Shown: positions 9,767 to 20,552, numbered from the stretch's first letter. The stretch: DNA of 64,000 bases from Polynucleobacter kasalickyi (GCF_900176405.1 NZ_FWXJ01000013.1:22149-86148), one strand, 5' to 3'. The notes: generated from the letters alone by a model not told the origin. A program made the numbers and translations.

Positions 9767-10036
9767 ATGCATCCAGATATTCAACGTTACCTAATCGCCT
9801 TAGAAAAACTCAATGCATCTCATGTTGAGTTTATTGATAATTCATCAGATCATGCTGGTCATGCAGGTCATCATGGAGATGGCCCTAGTCACTTAACACT
9901 CAACATTGTTAGTGATGCTTTTGCAGGTCAAAACCGAGTCTCACGTCATCGCCTAGTGTATGATATCCTCAAAGATTGGATGCCAAATCCAATTCACGCT
10001 CTAGTTATTAACGCAAAAACTTCAAACGAAAAATGA
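9767..10036 (+). CDS. bolA: BolA family protein
   Basis: Small (89 residues) BolA-fold protein. Family members bind monothiol glutaredoxins and [2Fe-2S] clusters and affect iron handling or stress responses. The core SHLTLNIVSDAFAGQNRVSRHRLVYDIL is recognisable, with the conserved His in SRHR. The loop before it (about residues 26-40) is unusually His/Gly rich, which could add metal ligands (inference). It lies 5 nt after yciB and its stop overlaps the parvulin start by 4 nt. BolA subtype is not certain. Confidence 0.88.
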   Translation: MHPDIQRYLIALEKLNASHVEFIDNSSDHAGHAGHHGDGPSHLTLNIVSDAFAGQNRVSRHRLVYDILKDWMPNPIHALVINAKTSNEK

Positions 10037-10821
10037 AAATCATATTAAAAACTACCATCGCTATTTGTTTACTCAGCTCTTACACATTAGTTAACGCTCA
10101 AAATGCTGCCGTTGTGAATGGCAAACCCATCCCCTCTGCTAAATTAAATCGTTTAATTGAACAGTCTGGTCAACCAAACTCTCCTGAGTTACGTGAAAAA
10201 GCACGTGATATTTTGATTACCAAAGAGTTAGTTCTTCAAGAAGCTGACAAGCGTGGTATCACCAAGAATCCTGATGTTCAAGAAGCGATTGAACAAGCTA
10301 AACTTTCAGTTTTGGTTTCAGCAGTTTTTGAAGACTTCGTTTCTAAAGAAGGTATTTCTGATAAAGAACTCGAGCCGATCTATGAGTCCATGAAAGGTCA
10401 AATGGGCGGTAAGGAGTATAAAGCTCGGCATATTCTTGTGAGTGAAGAAAAATTAGCAAAATCACTGTTAGCAAAAATCAAAGGTGGCGCAAGTTTTGCA
10501 GAATTAGCGAAAGCCAATTCAAAAGATACTGGCTCAGCCGTTAAAGGTGGCGATTTAGACTGGGTTTCAGCGAACAGTTTAGTTCCTGAATTCTCAAAGG
10601 TAATGACTACTTTGTCTGCAGGTCAATTAGCATCTGAGCCTGTCAAAACTGAATTCGGTTGGCATATCATTCAAGTAGATGAAATTAAAGAGACGCCAAT
10701 TCCAACACTTGCAGAAGTTAAACCAAAATTAGTTCAAATGTTAACCCAAGATCAAAATTGGCAAAAATCTAAATTTGCTGAAATGATGGAGAAATTCAAA
10801 GCTAAAGCAAAGATTCAGTAA
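10033..10821 (+). CDS. Periplasmic parvulin-type peptidyl-prolyl isomerase
   Basis: The 262-residue protein starts with a signal peptide (about residues 1-22, ending VNA), so it works in the periplasm. A SurA/PrsA-like N-terminal helical part (NGKPIPSAKLNRLIEQ) precedes one rotamase domain with YKARHILV, FAELAKANSKDTGSA, GGDLDWV and TEFGWHIIQV. It probably assists folding of outer-membrane or periplasmic proteins. It overlaps bolA by 4 nt and ends the msrB operon at a strong terminator. It is shorter than SurA and has one, not two, parvulin domains. Confidence 0.9.
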   Translation: MKIILKTTIAICLLSSYTLVNAQNAAVVNGKPIPSAKLNRLIEQSGQPNSPELREKARDILITKELVLQEADKRGITKNPDVQEAIEQAKLSVLVSAVFEDFVSKEGISDKELEPIYESMKGQMGGKEYKARHILVSEEKLAKSLLAKIKGGASFAELAKANSKDTGSAVKGGDLDWVSANSLVPEFSKVMTTLSAGQLASEPVKTEFGWHIIQVDEIKETPIPTLAEVKPKLVQMLTQDQNWQKSKFAEMMEKFKAKAKIQ

Positions 10822-10841
10822 GCTTCATACTACGAATTCAC

Positions 10842-10873
10842 AAAAAACCTTTCTATATAGAAAGGTTTTTTTT
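10842..10873. terminator. Bidirectional terminator
   Basis: A perfect 30-bp palindrome (arms 10842-10856 and 10857-10871) gives a GGTTTCT-type hairpin flanked by A6 on one side and T8 on the other, so it can terminate transcription from both directions. It lies 20 nt after the parvulin stop and contains the stop codon of the converging methyltransferase-like gene. Confidence 0.88.
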
Positions 10874-11635
10874 ATCCTGAAGATTATTCTCTCGAATAGA
10901 GTCAACCCAGCCCTCGGTTGGTAACTTGGTTTGCTTTTGCAGGTAAGCCGCTCGTTTTTGTAACTCTGACCAAGAGACCGTCAAAGGTGGACCTTTAAAA
11001 GCAATCGCCACGACGTTGTAATCATGCACTTCTTTGAATAGTAGAACACGATTGCCAAAGGCATCGCAAAGATTATTAATGTTTTTCTTAAAGCTTGAAT
11101 GACGACTAAAAAGATTGACGGTTAAAACACCTGGTGCCTTGAGGGTATCAAAACACCCTTTATAAAAAGATTTTGAACTTAACGCTGGACCTGAAGCTTC
11201 ACCATTAAATAAATCAACTGCTAGAACATCAAATTGATGATGATTATCTTTGTTTTTAACAAACTCTAAAGCATCTGCTTGTAATAAGCTCAGCCGAGGA
11301 TCCATTGTATTGAGGCCAAACATTGATTGAGAAGCAACGATAACAGCAGGATTCAAATCTACAGCCGTAGCTGTAATCTTTCGATGAAGACCCAAGGTAA
11401 ATTTCGTAATCGAACCCGTTCCAACACCAAGTTGCAAAGTATTAAAGTTGTCCTGTGGCTCTAAAAAAAGTAACCACCCCATCATTTGCTGAGCATATTC
11501 CAATTCCAGAAGGTCTGGTTTTTTGATACGCATCGCACCCTGAATCCAAGGAGTACCTAGATGTAAGTAACGCACCCCATCAATTTCGGAGAACGTTACT
11601 GGTTCAAAACGTTTTTGTTTTTTATTCTTTTTCAA
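10853..11635 (-). CDS. Spermidine synthase-like methyltransferase-fold protein
   Basis: The 260-residue protein has the Rossmann fold of the spermine/spermidine synthase family: [16 protein letters not shown] (nucleotide loop), [19 protein letters not shown] and [11 protein letters not shown]. The usual spermidine-synthase acid pairs are not clearly conserved, so aminopropyl transfer is uncertain. The N terminus is highly basic (MKKNKKQKR). It overlaps purL by 4 nt and ends inside a bidirectional terminator. Related genes in Burkholderiales are annotated only as spermidine synthase-like. Confidence 0.8.
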   Translation of the reverse strand: MKKNKKQKRFEPVTFSEIDGVRYLHLGTPWIQGAMRIKKPDLLELEYAQQMMGWLLFLEPQDNFNTLQLGVGTGSITKFTLGLHRKITATAVDLNPAVIVASQSMFGLNTMDPRLSLLQADALEFVKNKDNHHQFDVLAVDLFNGEASGPALSSKSFYKGCFDTLKAPGVLTVNLFSRHSSFKKNINNLCDAFGNRVLLFKEVHDYNVVAIAFKGPPLTVSWSELQKRAAYLQKQTKLPTEGWVDSIRENNLQDKKNLSI

Positions 11636-14600
11636 TTGATTGCTTTTCTGGCGTTTCTAAACATTCTCATCCAAGGACTCAAACCTTCATCGAAGTCATT
11701 CCAGTTGGATGGAGACCAACTCATTTGGGCACTTCTAAATACTCGCTCAGGATGAGGCATTAGGATAGAAAATCTACCGTTAGTTGTAGTGACTCCGGTG
11801 ATACCCTCAGCAGAGCCATTCGGGTTGAATGGATAGGTTTGCGTTGGTTGCCCGTAGTGATCCACATAACGCATCGTCATCAACTGTTGGTCCTTGAGTG
11901 CTTGTAAAGAGCCCTTTTGACTAAAATTAGCGAAACCCTCACCATGAGCAACTACTATCGGTAATTGACTACCTGCCATACCAGAGAAAAATAGACTATT
12001 CGATTGAAGAATTTCCACTTGAACTAATCGTGATTCATATTGCTCAGAGTGGTTACGTGTGAATTTTGGCCATGCCTCTGAACCAGGGATGATAGGAGAT
12101 AAGTTACTCATCATCTGACAGCCATTACATACCCCAAGTGCAAAGGTTTCACTTTGATTAAAAAATGATGCAAAAGAATCTCTTAAACTAGGGTTAAATA
12201 AAATAGTGCTTGCCCAACCTTCTCCAGCCCCGAGCACATCACCGTAACTAAAACCACCGCAAGCAATAAACCCTTGAAACTGATTGAGTTCTACCCGACC
12301 TGAGATCAGATCTGTCATATGAACATCCATTGACTCAAAACCAGCCAAACTAAATGCTCTTGCCATTTCAACGTGTGAGTTAACACCCTGCTCTCTTAAA
12401 ATCGCTACCTTTGGTTTAAGGTTTAAAGAGAGATATGGCGCTGCTGGGTTTTCATTCGGATCAAAAGTCAGAATAGGCGAAATACCTGGGTCTTTTTTGT
12501 CATTAACAATATTTTTTTCAGAAGCTACACATGCCGGGTTATCCCTTAGTGAGGCGATCTCCGAACTATTTTTCTCCCATAAAGTTTGTAACTCAACCCG
12601 AGACTTTTGGAAAATAGTTTTCGCATCACGCCAAATCTCAATCATATCGGAGGTGTTGATTTTAGCGATTACGTGAGAATTAGCACTCAATCCATATTTA
12701 CGTAGCTCTGCAAATACGAGATCACGTTGCTGGCGATTCGTTTGAATCACAACGCCTAATTCTTCATTAAACAATGCTTTGATGGTACTCTCATCACGTC
12801 GACCAGATATTTGTGACGCCCAATTTTTAGCATCACCATAATCAGACTCATGACCTTTTTCCATTACGAGAAGATCAATATTGATGGATAAACCAACTCT
12901 TGAGCAAAAAGACATTTCACAAAGAGATGCAAATAACCCTCCATCAGAACGATCATGGTAAGCCAAGATTAATTGTTCATTTTTTAACGCTGTGAGTGCT
13001 TGGGTAAAACGAATCAATAAATCGGCTGAGGCTAAATCAGGACAATTTGAATCATCTTGATTAGTGATCTGTGACAAAACACTTCCACCCATCCGATTTT
13101 CTTGTTGGCCTAGGTCTAGAAAGATCAGCTCAGTATCCTGACTATTGTGAAGAAGTGGTGTAACCGTTTTGCGGACATCAGAAACAGGTGCAAATGCTGA
13201 AATAATTAATGAAACAGGAGAAGTTACGCTTTTTTTCTCATCCCCATCTTGCCATTGTGAGCGCATCGATAAAGAATCCTTACCAACAGGAATCGATATA
13301 CCTAAAGCTGGACATAGTTCCATACCAATTGCTTTAACGGCCTCATACAACTTTACATCTTCACCTTCTGTGCCACAAGCAGCCATCCAGTTCGCAGAAA
13401 GTTTCAAGTCTGAAATTTGTTCAATATCAGCACTAAAAATATTGGTAATCGCTTCACTGACAGCCATTCTAGCTGCGGCCGCAGAATTATAAATAGCAAT
13501 TGGCGTACGCTCCCCCATTGCCATTGCTTCGCCTTTAAACCCCTGATAGTCCATCATTGTTACCGCACAATCAGCTACTGGAACTTGCCATGGGCCAACC
13601 ATCTGATCACGATGCGTTAAACCACCAACAGATCTATCGCCAATGGTAATTAAAAACGATTTACTAGCGACTGTTGGGTGAGAAATTACTGATTCAATTG
13701 CCTCACTTAAAGGGATAATGCTCCAATCAGTTGATTTTTGTGGCATCGGCAATGACTTCACATCACGATGAGTTAGTGGTGGTTTTCCTAATAGAACTTC
13801 CATTGGAATATCAATGGGAGTAAATTGATCATCAGTGGATTGATATTTCGTATCCTTTAAGATCAACTGTCTTTCTTGCGTCGTTTTACCAACGACCGCA
13901 AATGGGCAACGCTCCCTTGCACAAATCTCTGAAAAAAGTTCAAGACTCTCTTCTTTGATTGCTAGTACATACCTTTCTTGGGACTCATTGCACCACATCT
14001 CAGCAGGACTTAAGCCAGATTCCTCAATTGGGATTTTCCGCATATCAAAAATAGCACCTAAACCCGCACCATCAGCAAGCTCTGGAAAGGCATTTGACAA
14101 GCCACCTGCCCCCACATCATGAATGGAAACGATGGGACTATTTTCCCCCATTTGAATACAACTATTAATCACTTCTTGAGCGCGACGCTCGATTTCTGGA
14201 TTACCTCGTTGTACCGAATTAAAATCTAGATCACTCGCATTGGTACCGGTTGTCATAGAACTTGCAGCTCCACCACCCATACCAATTTTCATTCCAGGAC
14301 CGCCTAATTGAATGAATAAATCACCACTCATGATTTCTTTTTTGTGCGTATGAATATCATCAATTGCACCGATACCGCCAGCAATCATAATTGGCTTGTG
14401 ATAACCCCATCTTTTGCCATGAATGGTCTGTTCAAAGACCCTAAAATAACCGCCCAGTATTGGCCGACCAAATTCATTATTAAAAGCTGCGCCACCAATC
14501 GGACCACTAATCATAATTTCTAGTGGGTTAGCAATTAAATCAGGTTTACCAAATGCAGGTAACTCCCAAGAATGTGTAAAGTTAGGGATTTGTAAATTAG

Positions 14601-15621
14601 ATACGGAGAAGCCAGTTAAGCCGGCTTTAGGTTTACCACCTATACCAGTAGCACCTTCATCTCTAATTTCTCCACCAGCACCAGTTGATGCACCAGGAAA
14701 AGGAGAAATGGCAGTCGGATGATTATGGGTCTCGACTTTCATCAAGGTATGAACGAGCCGAGATTTTTCTTCGTAAACTTTCGTGACAGGATTGGGAGCA
14801 AAAACCTGACTTTGTACGCCCTCCATGATCGCAGCATTATCTGAATATGCAACAACGGTACCTTCTGGGTGCAGTTGATGCGTATTTCGAATCATACTAA
14901 ATAAAGACTTCTCTTGTTGAGTACCATCAATAGTCCAACTGGCATTAAAAATTTTGTGACGACAATGTTCACTATTCGCCTGAGCGAACATAATTAATTC
15001 AACATCGGTCGGATTTCTTTTTAAGAGATTGAAATTTTCTTCTAAATAATCAATTTCATCTTCTGATAATGCTAAACCTAGGTCAGTATTAGCTTGAATA
15101 AGGGCTGTCTTGCCTTCAGTATATAAAGCAATTTCCTTAAATGGTTGATCAGGTAGCACCTGATATAAAGTCTCAATTTGGGAGATTGCATCGAATACAG
15201 ATTCCGTCATACGGTCATGAGTCAACTTATACAGGGTCAGCAATTGATCTTGAGTTAACTCCTTACTTGACTCATAGGTATAGCAAATGCCTCTTTCTAA
15301 TCGCAATAGGTCTAAGTGACATATTTTGGCAATATCTGTTGCTTTGCTAGCCCATGGTGAAATAGTTCCGAGTCGTGGGGTTACAAAAAATGATTTTTGT
15401 TTTTTGTTTTTAACAACTACGTCACTTGTAGGACAATTTAACAGTTCTTTTAATTGTTTGAAGGTTTCATCCGTTAATGCATCTTCAGTCCAAATAAAGA
15501 ACTGAAATTGAGATTCGATGGATTTAATGGGTAATTGATTTTCTTTGAAAGAATCCAGTAGTTGAATTTTTCTAAAATCTGATAGAGCAATGGCTCCGAG
15601 TAAATGATGAAAGTTAGGCAT
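11632..15621 (-). CDS. purL: Phosphoribosylformylglycinamidine synthase (large type)
   Basis: Fourth step of purine synthesis: FGAR plus glutamine and ATP to FGAM. This is the single-chain type with N-terminal, PurM-like and class I glutaminase domains. Visible marks include [37 protein letters not shown] with the nucleophile Cys, and the C-terminal PHPERVFRS with the catalytic His/Glu. The frame is open to a TTG at 15645, but the ATG at 15621 ([17 protein letters not shown]) fits the family and is preferred (1329 residues). The downstream methyltransferase-like gene overlaps it by 4 nt. Confidence 0.96.
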   Translation of the reverse strand: MPNFHHLLGAIALSDFRKIQLLDSFKENQLPIKSIESQFQFFIWTEDALTDETFKQLKELLNCPTSDVVVKNKKQKSFFVTPRLGTISPWASKATDIAKICHLDLLRLERGICYTYESSKELTQDQLLTLYKLTHDRMTESVFDAISQIETLYQVLPDQPFKEIALYTEGKTALIQANTDLGLALSEDEIDYLEENFNLLKRNPTDVELIMFAQANSEHCRHKIFNASWTIDGTQQEKSLFSMIRNTHQLHPEGTVVAYSDNAAIMEGVQSQVFAPNPVTKVYEEKSRLVHTLMKVETHNHPTAISPFPGASTGAGGEIRDEGATGIGGKPKAGLTGFSVSNLQIPNFTHSWELPAFGKPDLIANPLEIMISGPIGGAAFNNEFGRPILGGYFRVFEQTIHGKRWGYHKPIMIAGGIGAIDDIHTHKKEIMSGDLFIQLGGPGMKIGMGGGAASSMTTGTNASDLDFNSVQRGNPEIERRAQEVINSCIQMGENSPIVSIHDVGAGGLSNAFPELADGAGLGAIFDMRKIPIEESGLSPAEMWCNESQERYVLAIKEESLELFSEICARERCPFAVVGKTTQERQLILKDTKYQSTDDQFTPIDIPMEVLLGKPPLTHRDVKSLPMPQKSTDWSIIPLSEAIESVISHPTVASKSFLITIGDRSVGGLTHRDQMVGPWQVPVADCAVTMMDYQGFKGEAMAMGERTPIAIYNSAAAARMAVSEAITNIFSADIEQISDLKLSANWMAACGTEGEDVKLYEAVKAIGMELCPALGISIPVGKDSLSMRSQWQDGDEKKSVTSPVSLIISAFAPVSDVRKTVTPLLHNSQDTELIFLDLGQQENRMGGSVLSQITNQDDSNCPDLASADLLIRFTQALTALKNEQLILAYHDRSDGGLFASLCEMSFCSRVGLSINIDLLVMEKGHESDYGDAKNWASQISGRRDESTIKALFNEELGVVIQTNRQQRDLVFAELRKYGLSANSHVIAKINTSDMIEIWRDAKTIFQKSRVELQTLWEKNSSEIASLRDNPACVASEKNIVNDKKDPGISPILTFDPNENPAAPYLSLNLKPKVAILREQGVNSHVEMARAFSLAGFESMDVHMTDLISGRVELNQFQGFIACGGFSYGDVLGAGEGWASTILFNPSLRDSFASFFNQSETFALGVCNGCQMMSNLSPIIPGSEAWPKFTRNHSEQYESRLVQVEILQSNSLFFSGMAGSQLPIVVAHGEGFANFSQKGSLQALKDQQLMTMRYVDHYGQPTQTYPFNPNGSAEGITGVTTTNGRFSILMPHPERVFRSAQMSWSPSNWNDFDEGLSPWMRMFRNARKAIN

Positions 15622-15655
15622 ACCGTAATTATACGAAATGCGCAAAGCAAACGGT

Positions 15656-16156
15656 TTAAATTATGACAGGTTGATCAGAAAGTTCATTAGGGGTAATGAG
15701 TTTTGATGGATAAAATTCCCTCAATATCTGGTCTATTTCATGAATACCTGCTAAAACACCCTCTTGAAATGCCCCATTTCTCAATTGTTTTTCAATTTTG
15801 CTACAGGTTGTTTGCCAAAATCCATCGCCCACAAGTTGATGAATTCCTCGATCTGCGATGATTTCAATGGCTTGATCAGCCATCAATAAATAAATTAAAA
15901 CCCCATTGTTATGCTCAGTATCCCAAATCTTTTGCAATGAAAAAACCTCTATGGCCCGTTCTCTGGGGCTTTGGTGATGAAATAATGCATAAGGTGACAA
16001 ACTAGTCTCAATCACTACTTGAATTTGACCAGAATGACCAATTTCACTTCGAGCGATAGCAGACTCGATTTGTTGGAGACTAAGCGTTGAGAAATACTTC
16101 TTGGTTTGCCTAGATGTCGCAAATAAATGTTTAAATAGTCGAGATACATTAAGCAT
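15656..16156 (-). CDS. TPM-domain protein (short, no signal peptide)
   Basis: This 166-residue protein has the TPM domain ([16 protein letters not shown], then [20 protein letters not shown]). It lacks a signal peptide. The frame continues to a TTG at 16162, but the ATG at 16156 shares its A with the upstream TAA (TAATG), the usual reinitiation arrangement, and is preferred. It is the third gene of lemA-TPM-TPM. The TPM fold is linked to phosphatase activity or to membrane-protein repair in other organisms; no activity can be assigned here. Confidence 0.8.
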   Translation of the reverse strand: MLNVSRLFKHLFATSRQTKKYFSTLSLQQIESAIARSEIGHSGQIQVVIETSLSPYALFHHQSPRERAIEVFSLQKIWDTEHNNGVLIYLLMADQAIEIIADRGIHQLVGDGFWQTTCSKIEKQLRNGAFQEGVLAGIHEIDQILREFYPSKLITPNELSDQPVII

Positions 16157-17061
16157 TACCAACTCCCTGAAGATCCGCCACCGCCAAAACCGCCTCCACG
16201 ACCTCCACCAAAACCACCCCCACTAAAACCACCTCGTCCACCGCTAAACCCACCTACCCCCCCAATACCATGCATACCTAGACCGCCGAGAAGGGTTGCG
16301 AAAAAACCAATCACAGCAGCTATCAAAGCGATACCAACTGTGCCCGTAATTAACCACGCCAAGATGCCAGTAATACCAGCAGTTAGAGTCCCACCTAGAA
16401 TATTCCCTACTAATTTTTTCAAGATAGATCCTACGAAAATTGCAACCATGAAAGCAATCATTAAAACGCCTTCAAAGCCATCATTTTGATTAGCTACCTG
16501 TTGAGCTCTGACAGGGGGAGGTAAGGCCTCTCCATTAATAATTTGTATTGATTTATTAAGGCCGGCAATAATGCCCTCATAAAATAACCCTTGCTTCAAA
16601 TAAGGGGTAATGATTTCACTGATGATTCTTTTAGTTGTTACATCCGTCAGAGCACCTTCCAAGCCATACCCTACCTCAAACCTTAGTTTTCGATCCTCTT
16701 TAGCAATGATTAATAACAGTCCATCATCAACTTTTTTCCGCCCCAACTTCCACTGGTCCACAACCCGAATAGAAAACTGTTCAATCTCCTCCGGTTGAGT
16801 TGTCGGAAGGATTAACACTGCGATTTGTGTACCCCTTGCTTTCTCATAGGCGTTTAATTGATTCTCTAATGTAATTTTTTGGTCAGCCGTTAAGGTATTG
16901 GTTAGATCAGTAACCAAACTTTTCAAAGTAGGAATCTCTACTAGCCCTTCATGTTGATGGGGCAAATCAGCAGGCTTACTTTGGCAAATAAAGGTCCCTA
17001 GAGCTAAACAAAGAATTAGCATCCATTTTGAAAAATAAGACGCTATGAATGAGTAATTCAT
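16156..17061 (-). CDS. TPM-domain membrane protein, YgcG family
   Basis: A 301-residue exported protein: signal peptide (to about residue 28), a TPM domain (about 45-165, with RGTQIAVLILPTTQPEEIEQ and LRFEVGYGLEGALTD), two hydrophobic segments (about 200-255), and a very glycine-rich tail ending GGGGSSGSW. The order matches YgcG proteins, found next to LemA in many bacteria. It starts 11 nt after lemA, and its stop overlaps the next TPM gene (TAATG). The function is uncertain; a role in envelope homeostasis is often suggested. Confidence 0.86.
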   Translation of the reverse strand: MNYSFIASYFSKWMLILCLALGTFICQSKPADLPHQHEGLVEIPTLKSLVTDLTNTLTADQKITLENQLNAYEKARGTQIAVLILPTTQPEEIEQFSIRVVDQWKLGRKKVDDGLLLIIAKEDRKLRFEVGYGLEGALTDVTTKRIISEIITPYLKQGLFYEGIIAGLNKSIQIINGEALPPPVRAQQVANQNDGFEGVLMIAFMVAIFVGSILKKLVGNILGGTLTAGITGILAWLITGTVGIALIAAVIGFFATLLGGLGMHGIGGVGGFSGGRGGFSGGGFGGGRGGGFGGGGSSGSW

Positions 17062-17072
17062 TAATTAATTAA

Positions 17073-17681
17073 TTATTTGTTTGAATTAAAGTCGACCGTT
17101 GGTGCTTTTGATATGGCAGCTTCATTTTCAACGGTGAAGTTCTCTTTCGGTTTATATCCAAACATCATTGCAGTCAAATTATTGGGAAAGGTTCTAACAT
17201 TAACGTTGTACTCTTGAACTGCTTTGATATACCTATTTCTAGCAACTGTAATACGATTTTCCGTACCCTCAAGTTGAGCAGAAAGATCTCTAAAGGTAGC
17301 GTCCGACTTTAATTGAGGATAGTTTTCAGAAACCACCATCAAGCGTGACAAACTACCTTTTAATTCATTTTGAGCGGCCAAGAACTTTTTAAAGGCTTCA
17401 GGATCATTAACCAATTCAGAAGTAGCCTGTATCGTACCCACTTTAGCTCTTGCTTCGGTTACTTGAGTAAGGACATCTTTTTCTTGGTTAGCATAACCTT
17501 TTACGGTATTGACTAAATTAGGGATTAAGTCTGATCTTCTCTGGTATTGATTCAACACCTCAGACCAATTAGCTTTAATCTGCTCATCAGCAGTTTGGAA
17601 GCTATTGTAACCACAGCCGGTTAAGGTCAAAACCATCAAAATACTGATGAGGAAGGAAAATGATGTTTTAATAAATCGCAT
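17073..17681 (-). CDS. lemA: LemA family lipoprotein
   Basis: The 202-residue protein opens with a lipoprotein signal and lipobox LTGC (Cys23), then the LemA domain: WSEVLNQYQRRSDLIPNLVNTVKGYA and later ENRITVARNRYIKAVQEYN and FPNNLTAMMFGY. LemA proteins are helical-bundle membrane-anchored proteins of unknown activity, usually beside TPM proteins, as here. It is the first gene of a three-gene operon. Upstream is the end of an ABC ATPase gene about 70 bp away. Confidence 0.92.
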   Translation of the reverse strand: MRFIKTSFSFLISILMVLTLTGCGYNSFQTADEQIKANWSEVLNQYQRRSDLIPNLVNTVKGYANQEKDVLTQVTEARAKVGTIQATSELVNDPEAFKKFLAAQNELKGSLSRLMVVSENYPQLKSDATFRDLSAQLEGTENRITVARNRYIKAVQEYNVNVRTFPNNLTAMMFGYKPKENFTVENEAAISKAPTVDFNSNK

Positions 17682-17752
17682 ATTTAAATCCTTTTTAACT
17701 AGTAAATGAATATAGTAATTATTTAATCATCCAGAAACTGACAAAGAAAGTT

Positions 17753-18430
17753 TCACTCACTTAATGTACCACTATTGAGGCGAAAAATCCTATCGCATTG
17801 ATTTGCCAAATTTAAATCATGAGTCACCAAAATAATGGTTGTCTTTAATTTTTGATTGAGTTGAAACAACAAATCTGTGACAACATTGCCGTTTTGAGCA
17901 TCTAGGCTTCCCGTAGGCTCATCGACAAATAGTATTTCTGGATCATTGATAAATGCTCTAGCAAGAGCAACACGTTGTTGCTCTCCACCAGATAATGTAT
18001 TGGGATAAGCACTCATGCGGTGACTCAGGCCAACTTTTTCCAATAAGAGCTTCGCTTTCAGCTCAAAACTTTCACTTAATTTCCCTGAGATCTCAATGGG
18101 TAATAAAACATTTTCGAATACACTTAATTCAGGAATTAATAAAAAATTTTGAAACAGAAATCCAACCCGGTTTTTTCTAAGATTTGCCCTCTCGTTTTCA
18201 TTCAAGTCTGAAAGTAATTCGCCAAAGAGTTTCACCTCGCCCGTGTAATCCGAATCTAAACCCGCTAAAATACTCAATAAGGTGGTTTTACCAGAACCAG
18301 AGCTTCCTAAAAAAGCGATCTTCTCCCCTGGGAATATTTCTAAATTAATATCCTTGAGAATTTCGATTTTTCCAGTTCCCTGTTGGACTTCTTTGGCAAG
18401 ATTTTTTGCTGAGATATAAGAGTCAATCAT
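17753..18430 (-). CDS. LolD/YbbA-type ABC transporter ATPase
   Basis: A 225-residue ATP-binding subunit of the MacB/LolD type: Walker A GSSGSGKTT, signature LSGGEQQRVALARA, Walker B ILFVDEPTGSLD and switch His VTHDL. It is divergent from tesA (35 bp), the same pairing as ybbA/tesA in E. coli. No permease gene (ybbP) follows; lemA comes next. The permease may be elsewhere, or the ATPase may work with another partner. Confidence 0.88.
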   Translation of the reverse strand: MIDSYISAKNLAKEVQQGTGKIEILKDINLEIFPGEKIAFLGSSGSGKTTLLSILAGLDSDYTGEVKLFGELLSDLNENERANLRKNRVGFLFQNFLLIPELSVFENVLLPIEISGKLSESFELKAKLLLEKVGLSHRMSAYPNTLSGGEQQRVALARAFINDPEILFVDEPTGSLDAQNGNVVTDLLFQLNQKLKTTIILVTHDLNLANQCDRIFRLNSGTLSE

Positions 18431-18465
18431 TTCTATTGTGTCATTAAATTATTGAGGTACTTGGG

Positions 18466-19104
18466 ATGTTTCGAAGATTTTGTAGTTTGTTCATTGTATT
18501 GCTAAGTTTGATTATTTCATCTTCTATCACTTATGCCCAAGGAAATACTAAGGGTACTTCAGCTATTTTGGTTCTTGGTGATAGTATTTCAGCTGGTTAT
18601 GGGGTGGTTAACGGCAAGGCATGGGTAGACCTTATTCAACAACAATTAATCGCCAAGCAATCGCCTTATTTCATGATTAATGCCAGCATTAGTGGTGACA
18701 CAAGCTCAGGAGGAGTGTCTCGAATTCCAGCATTACTAGAGAAGCACCATCCCAAAATTGTCATCCTTGAATTAGGGGCAAATGACACCCTGAGGGGCTT
18801 TCAAATTGAACAGACCGAGTTAAATCTTCAAAAAATCATTAACCTCAACAAACAATATCTTGCTAAGACGATGCTAGTTGGTATGAAAATACCGAATAAT
18901 TATGGTGAAAAATATACGCAAAAAATTGAGTTGATGTATCAACGTTTAGCGAGGGCCAATAACTTAGTATTTATCCCATTTCTGCTTGAAAAATTTGCCC
19001 TTAAAAGAGAGTTTTTTCAAGATGATGGGATCCACCCAACTACCCTCGCCCAACCATTGATTTCTCAAACTGTCGCAGAGAAATTATTTCCGATGCTGAA
19101 TTAA
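18466..19104 (+). CDS. tesA: SGNH-hydrolase arylesterase/thioesterase I
   Basis: Periplasmic SGNH-family esterase. The signal peptide spans about residues 1-24 (ending TYA). The four family blocks are visible: GDSISAGYG with nucleophile Ser40, the Gly block ISGDTSSGG, GANDTLRG, and DGIHPT with catalytic Asp and His. The 212-residue length matches TesA/ApeA. The gene is divergent from the LolD-like ATPase gene and converges on ppiD with a 4-nt overlap of the coding ends. Natural substrate is uncertain for the family. Confidence 0.93.
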   Translation: MFRRFCSLFIVLLSLIISSSITYAQGNTKGTSAILVLGDSISAGYGVVNGKAWVDLIQQQLIAKQSPYFMINASISGDTSSGGVSRIPALLEKHHPKIVILELGANDTLRGFQIEQTELNLQKIINLNKQYLAKTMLVGMKIPNNYGEKYTQKIELMYQRLARANNLVFIPFLLEKFALKREFFQDDGIHPTTLAQPLISQTVAEKLFPMLN

Positions 19105-20552
19105 AAAGAAGACTTCAAAAACTTCACTGTTGAACGATCTTTGATATTTTCTAAGTACGCAGCAATCTCGGCTTGATTAGTCAAAACACCGATTTGTTGA
19201 TACTGCTGTAATAAAACGTTTGGATTTGACTTTTCACCAGGCCGAACTTGATTAATTTTGTAAATCGCAAATCCACTTCCAGGAATATTACTTGACACCA
19301 CTTTAGGTAAAGCGTCTTCCTTCGCATTGAAAATTCTCTCAAATGGCTCACCAGCCAAATCGGCCGGACGATTTCTTGAAACCCAAATTGGTTTCGTGAA
19401 TTCTTTAGAGTTAATTTTTTGGGTAGGATCGGTTTGTAATTTTGCGAAAACTTCCATTCCTGCTTTAATAGCGGCTTCTTCAGCCTTCTTGAGGGCAACA
19501 ATTTTTTCAATATCTGCTTTTACCTTCTCAAAAGGCAGAGTTGCAGCTGGGTGATTTTGGACAACACGCGCGGCGACTAAGACACCAGGAGATACTTCAA
19601 TGGCTTCAATGTTCTTACCTGATTTTAAAGAGTCTTCTTTGAAAATTGCTTGTAAAAGCTTTGCTTGATTTAATGGATGAGACTTAGGTAAGTTAGATAA
19701 ACCCCGCGTAGTTAAATCAGCCTGAGATTCAATTTTTAATTTAAATGTATCCGCGGTAGGCTTTAAGCTATCGGCTTGTTCATAAACCATATTAGCGAAC
19801 TGATCCGCTTTTTTAGCAAAGGTTGTTTCATCCTCACCTTGCTTACTAAAAGTAATATATTCAACATCAACTGATGGGGTTGATTGAAACTGAGCTGGGT
19901 TTGCTTGATAGTAATCAGAAATATCACTGTCTTGAACTTGAACCGTTTTTAGATAGTCATTCGAAGTAAAAAACATTGCTTGGACTTCCCTTTCGGTACT
20001 CATCGAAGTAATAATTCTGTCTGAAATTTTACTAGAGGAAATAACAACTCCATTACTACTTAAGGCATTTTGCAAGGAACCATTCATTATTTCACTACGT
20101 TTAATCGCTTCAAACTGCGATACAGTAAGTCCGTTATTTTCTAATAACTGGCGATATTTATCCGTATCAATTGAACCGTCGCTTTTCTTGAGTGCAACAA
20201 TTTCTGGAAATTTTAATAATTCTTTTGCCAACATTTCAGAAGATACTTGCAAATTCAAATCTTTAATATCAAAAGCCAACAATTTTTGTTGAATCAACTG
20301 ATTCAAGATGGCATTTTTAAATGCTGGAGTTTGGGCTAGGCTTTGATTAGAACCCAAACGACTCGATTGACTTTTAACTGCATTATCAAGTTCAAGTTGA
20401 GTAATCGTCAGGTCACCAATTTTGACAATATCGTTATTACTTGTCGAAAATCCTTTATAACTTTCAATTCCCAAAAAGACAAATGAAGGGAAAATTAAAA
20501 CTAAAAGGATTGCTTGCAGAATTTTTTGGTGTTGACGAACGGAATCAAACAT
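19101..20552 (-). CDS. ppiD: PpiD-type periplasmic folding chaperone
   Basis: Inner-membrane-anchored periplasmic chaperone with a SurA-like N-terminal domain and a parvulin-like domain. The protein has a short cytosolic start (MFDSVRQHQKIL), one transmembrane helix (about residues 14-32), a SurA_N_3-type region, then a central domain and a C-terminal part. The open frame extends upstream to 20651 through tRNA-Val, but that stretch is tRNA read as protein; the ATG at 20552 is the family start (483 residues). The tRNA-Val gene lies 38 bp upstream with no terminator between, so they may share a transcript. The parvulin domain looks degenerate, as in most PpiD. Confidence 0.9.
   Translation of the reverse strand: MFDSVRQHQKILQAILLVLIFPSFVFLGIESYKGFSTSNNDIVKIGDLTITQLELDNAVKSQSSRLGSNQSLAQTPAFKNAILNQLIQQKLLAFDIKDLNLQVSSEMLAKELLKFPEIVALKKSDGSIDTDKYRQLLENNGLTVSQFEAIKRSEIMNGSLQNALSSNGVVISSSKISDRIITSMSTEREVQAMFFTSNDYLKTVQVQDSDISDYYQANPAQFQSTPSVDVEYITFSKQGEDETTFAKKADQFANMVYEQADSLKPTADTFKLKIESQADLTTRGLSNLPKSHPLNQAKLLQAIFKEDSLKSGKNIEAIEVSPGVLVAARVVQNHPAATLPFEKVKADIEKIVALKKAEEAAIKAGMEVFAKLQTDPTQKINSKEFTKPIWVSRNRPADLAGEPFERIFNAKEDALPKVVSSNIPGSGFAIYKINQVRPGEKSNPNVLLQQYQQIGVLTNQAEIAAYLENIKDRSTVKFLKSSF

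Noticed and set aside
13169..13492. Antisense frame inside purL
   Set aside because: Same reasoning: a shadow of the sense gene with no independent support.
15622..15645. TTG start of purL eight codons upstream of the ATG
   Set aside because: The family N terminus and the ATG at 15621 fit better; the extra residues have no counterpart.
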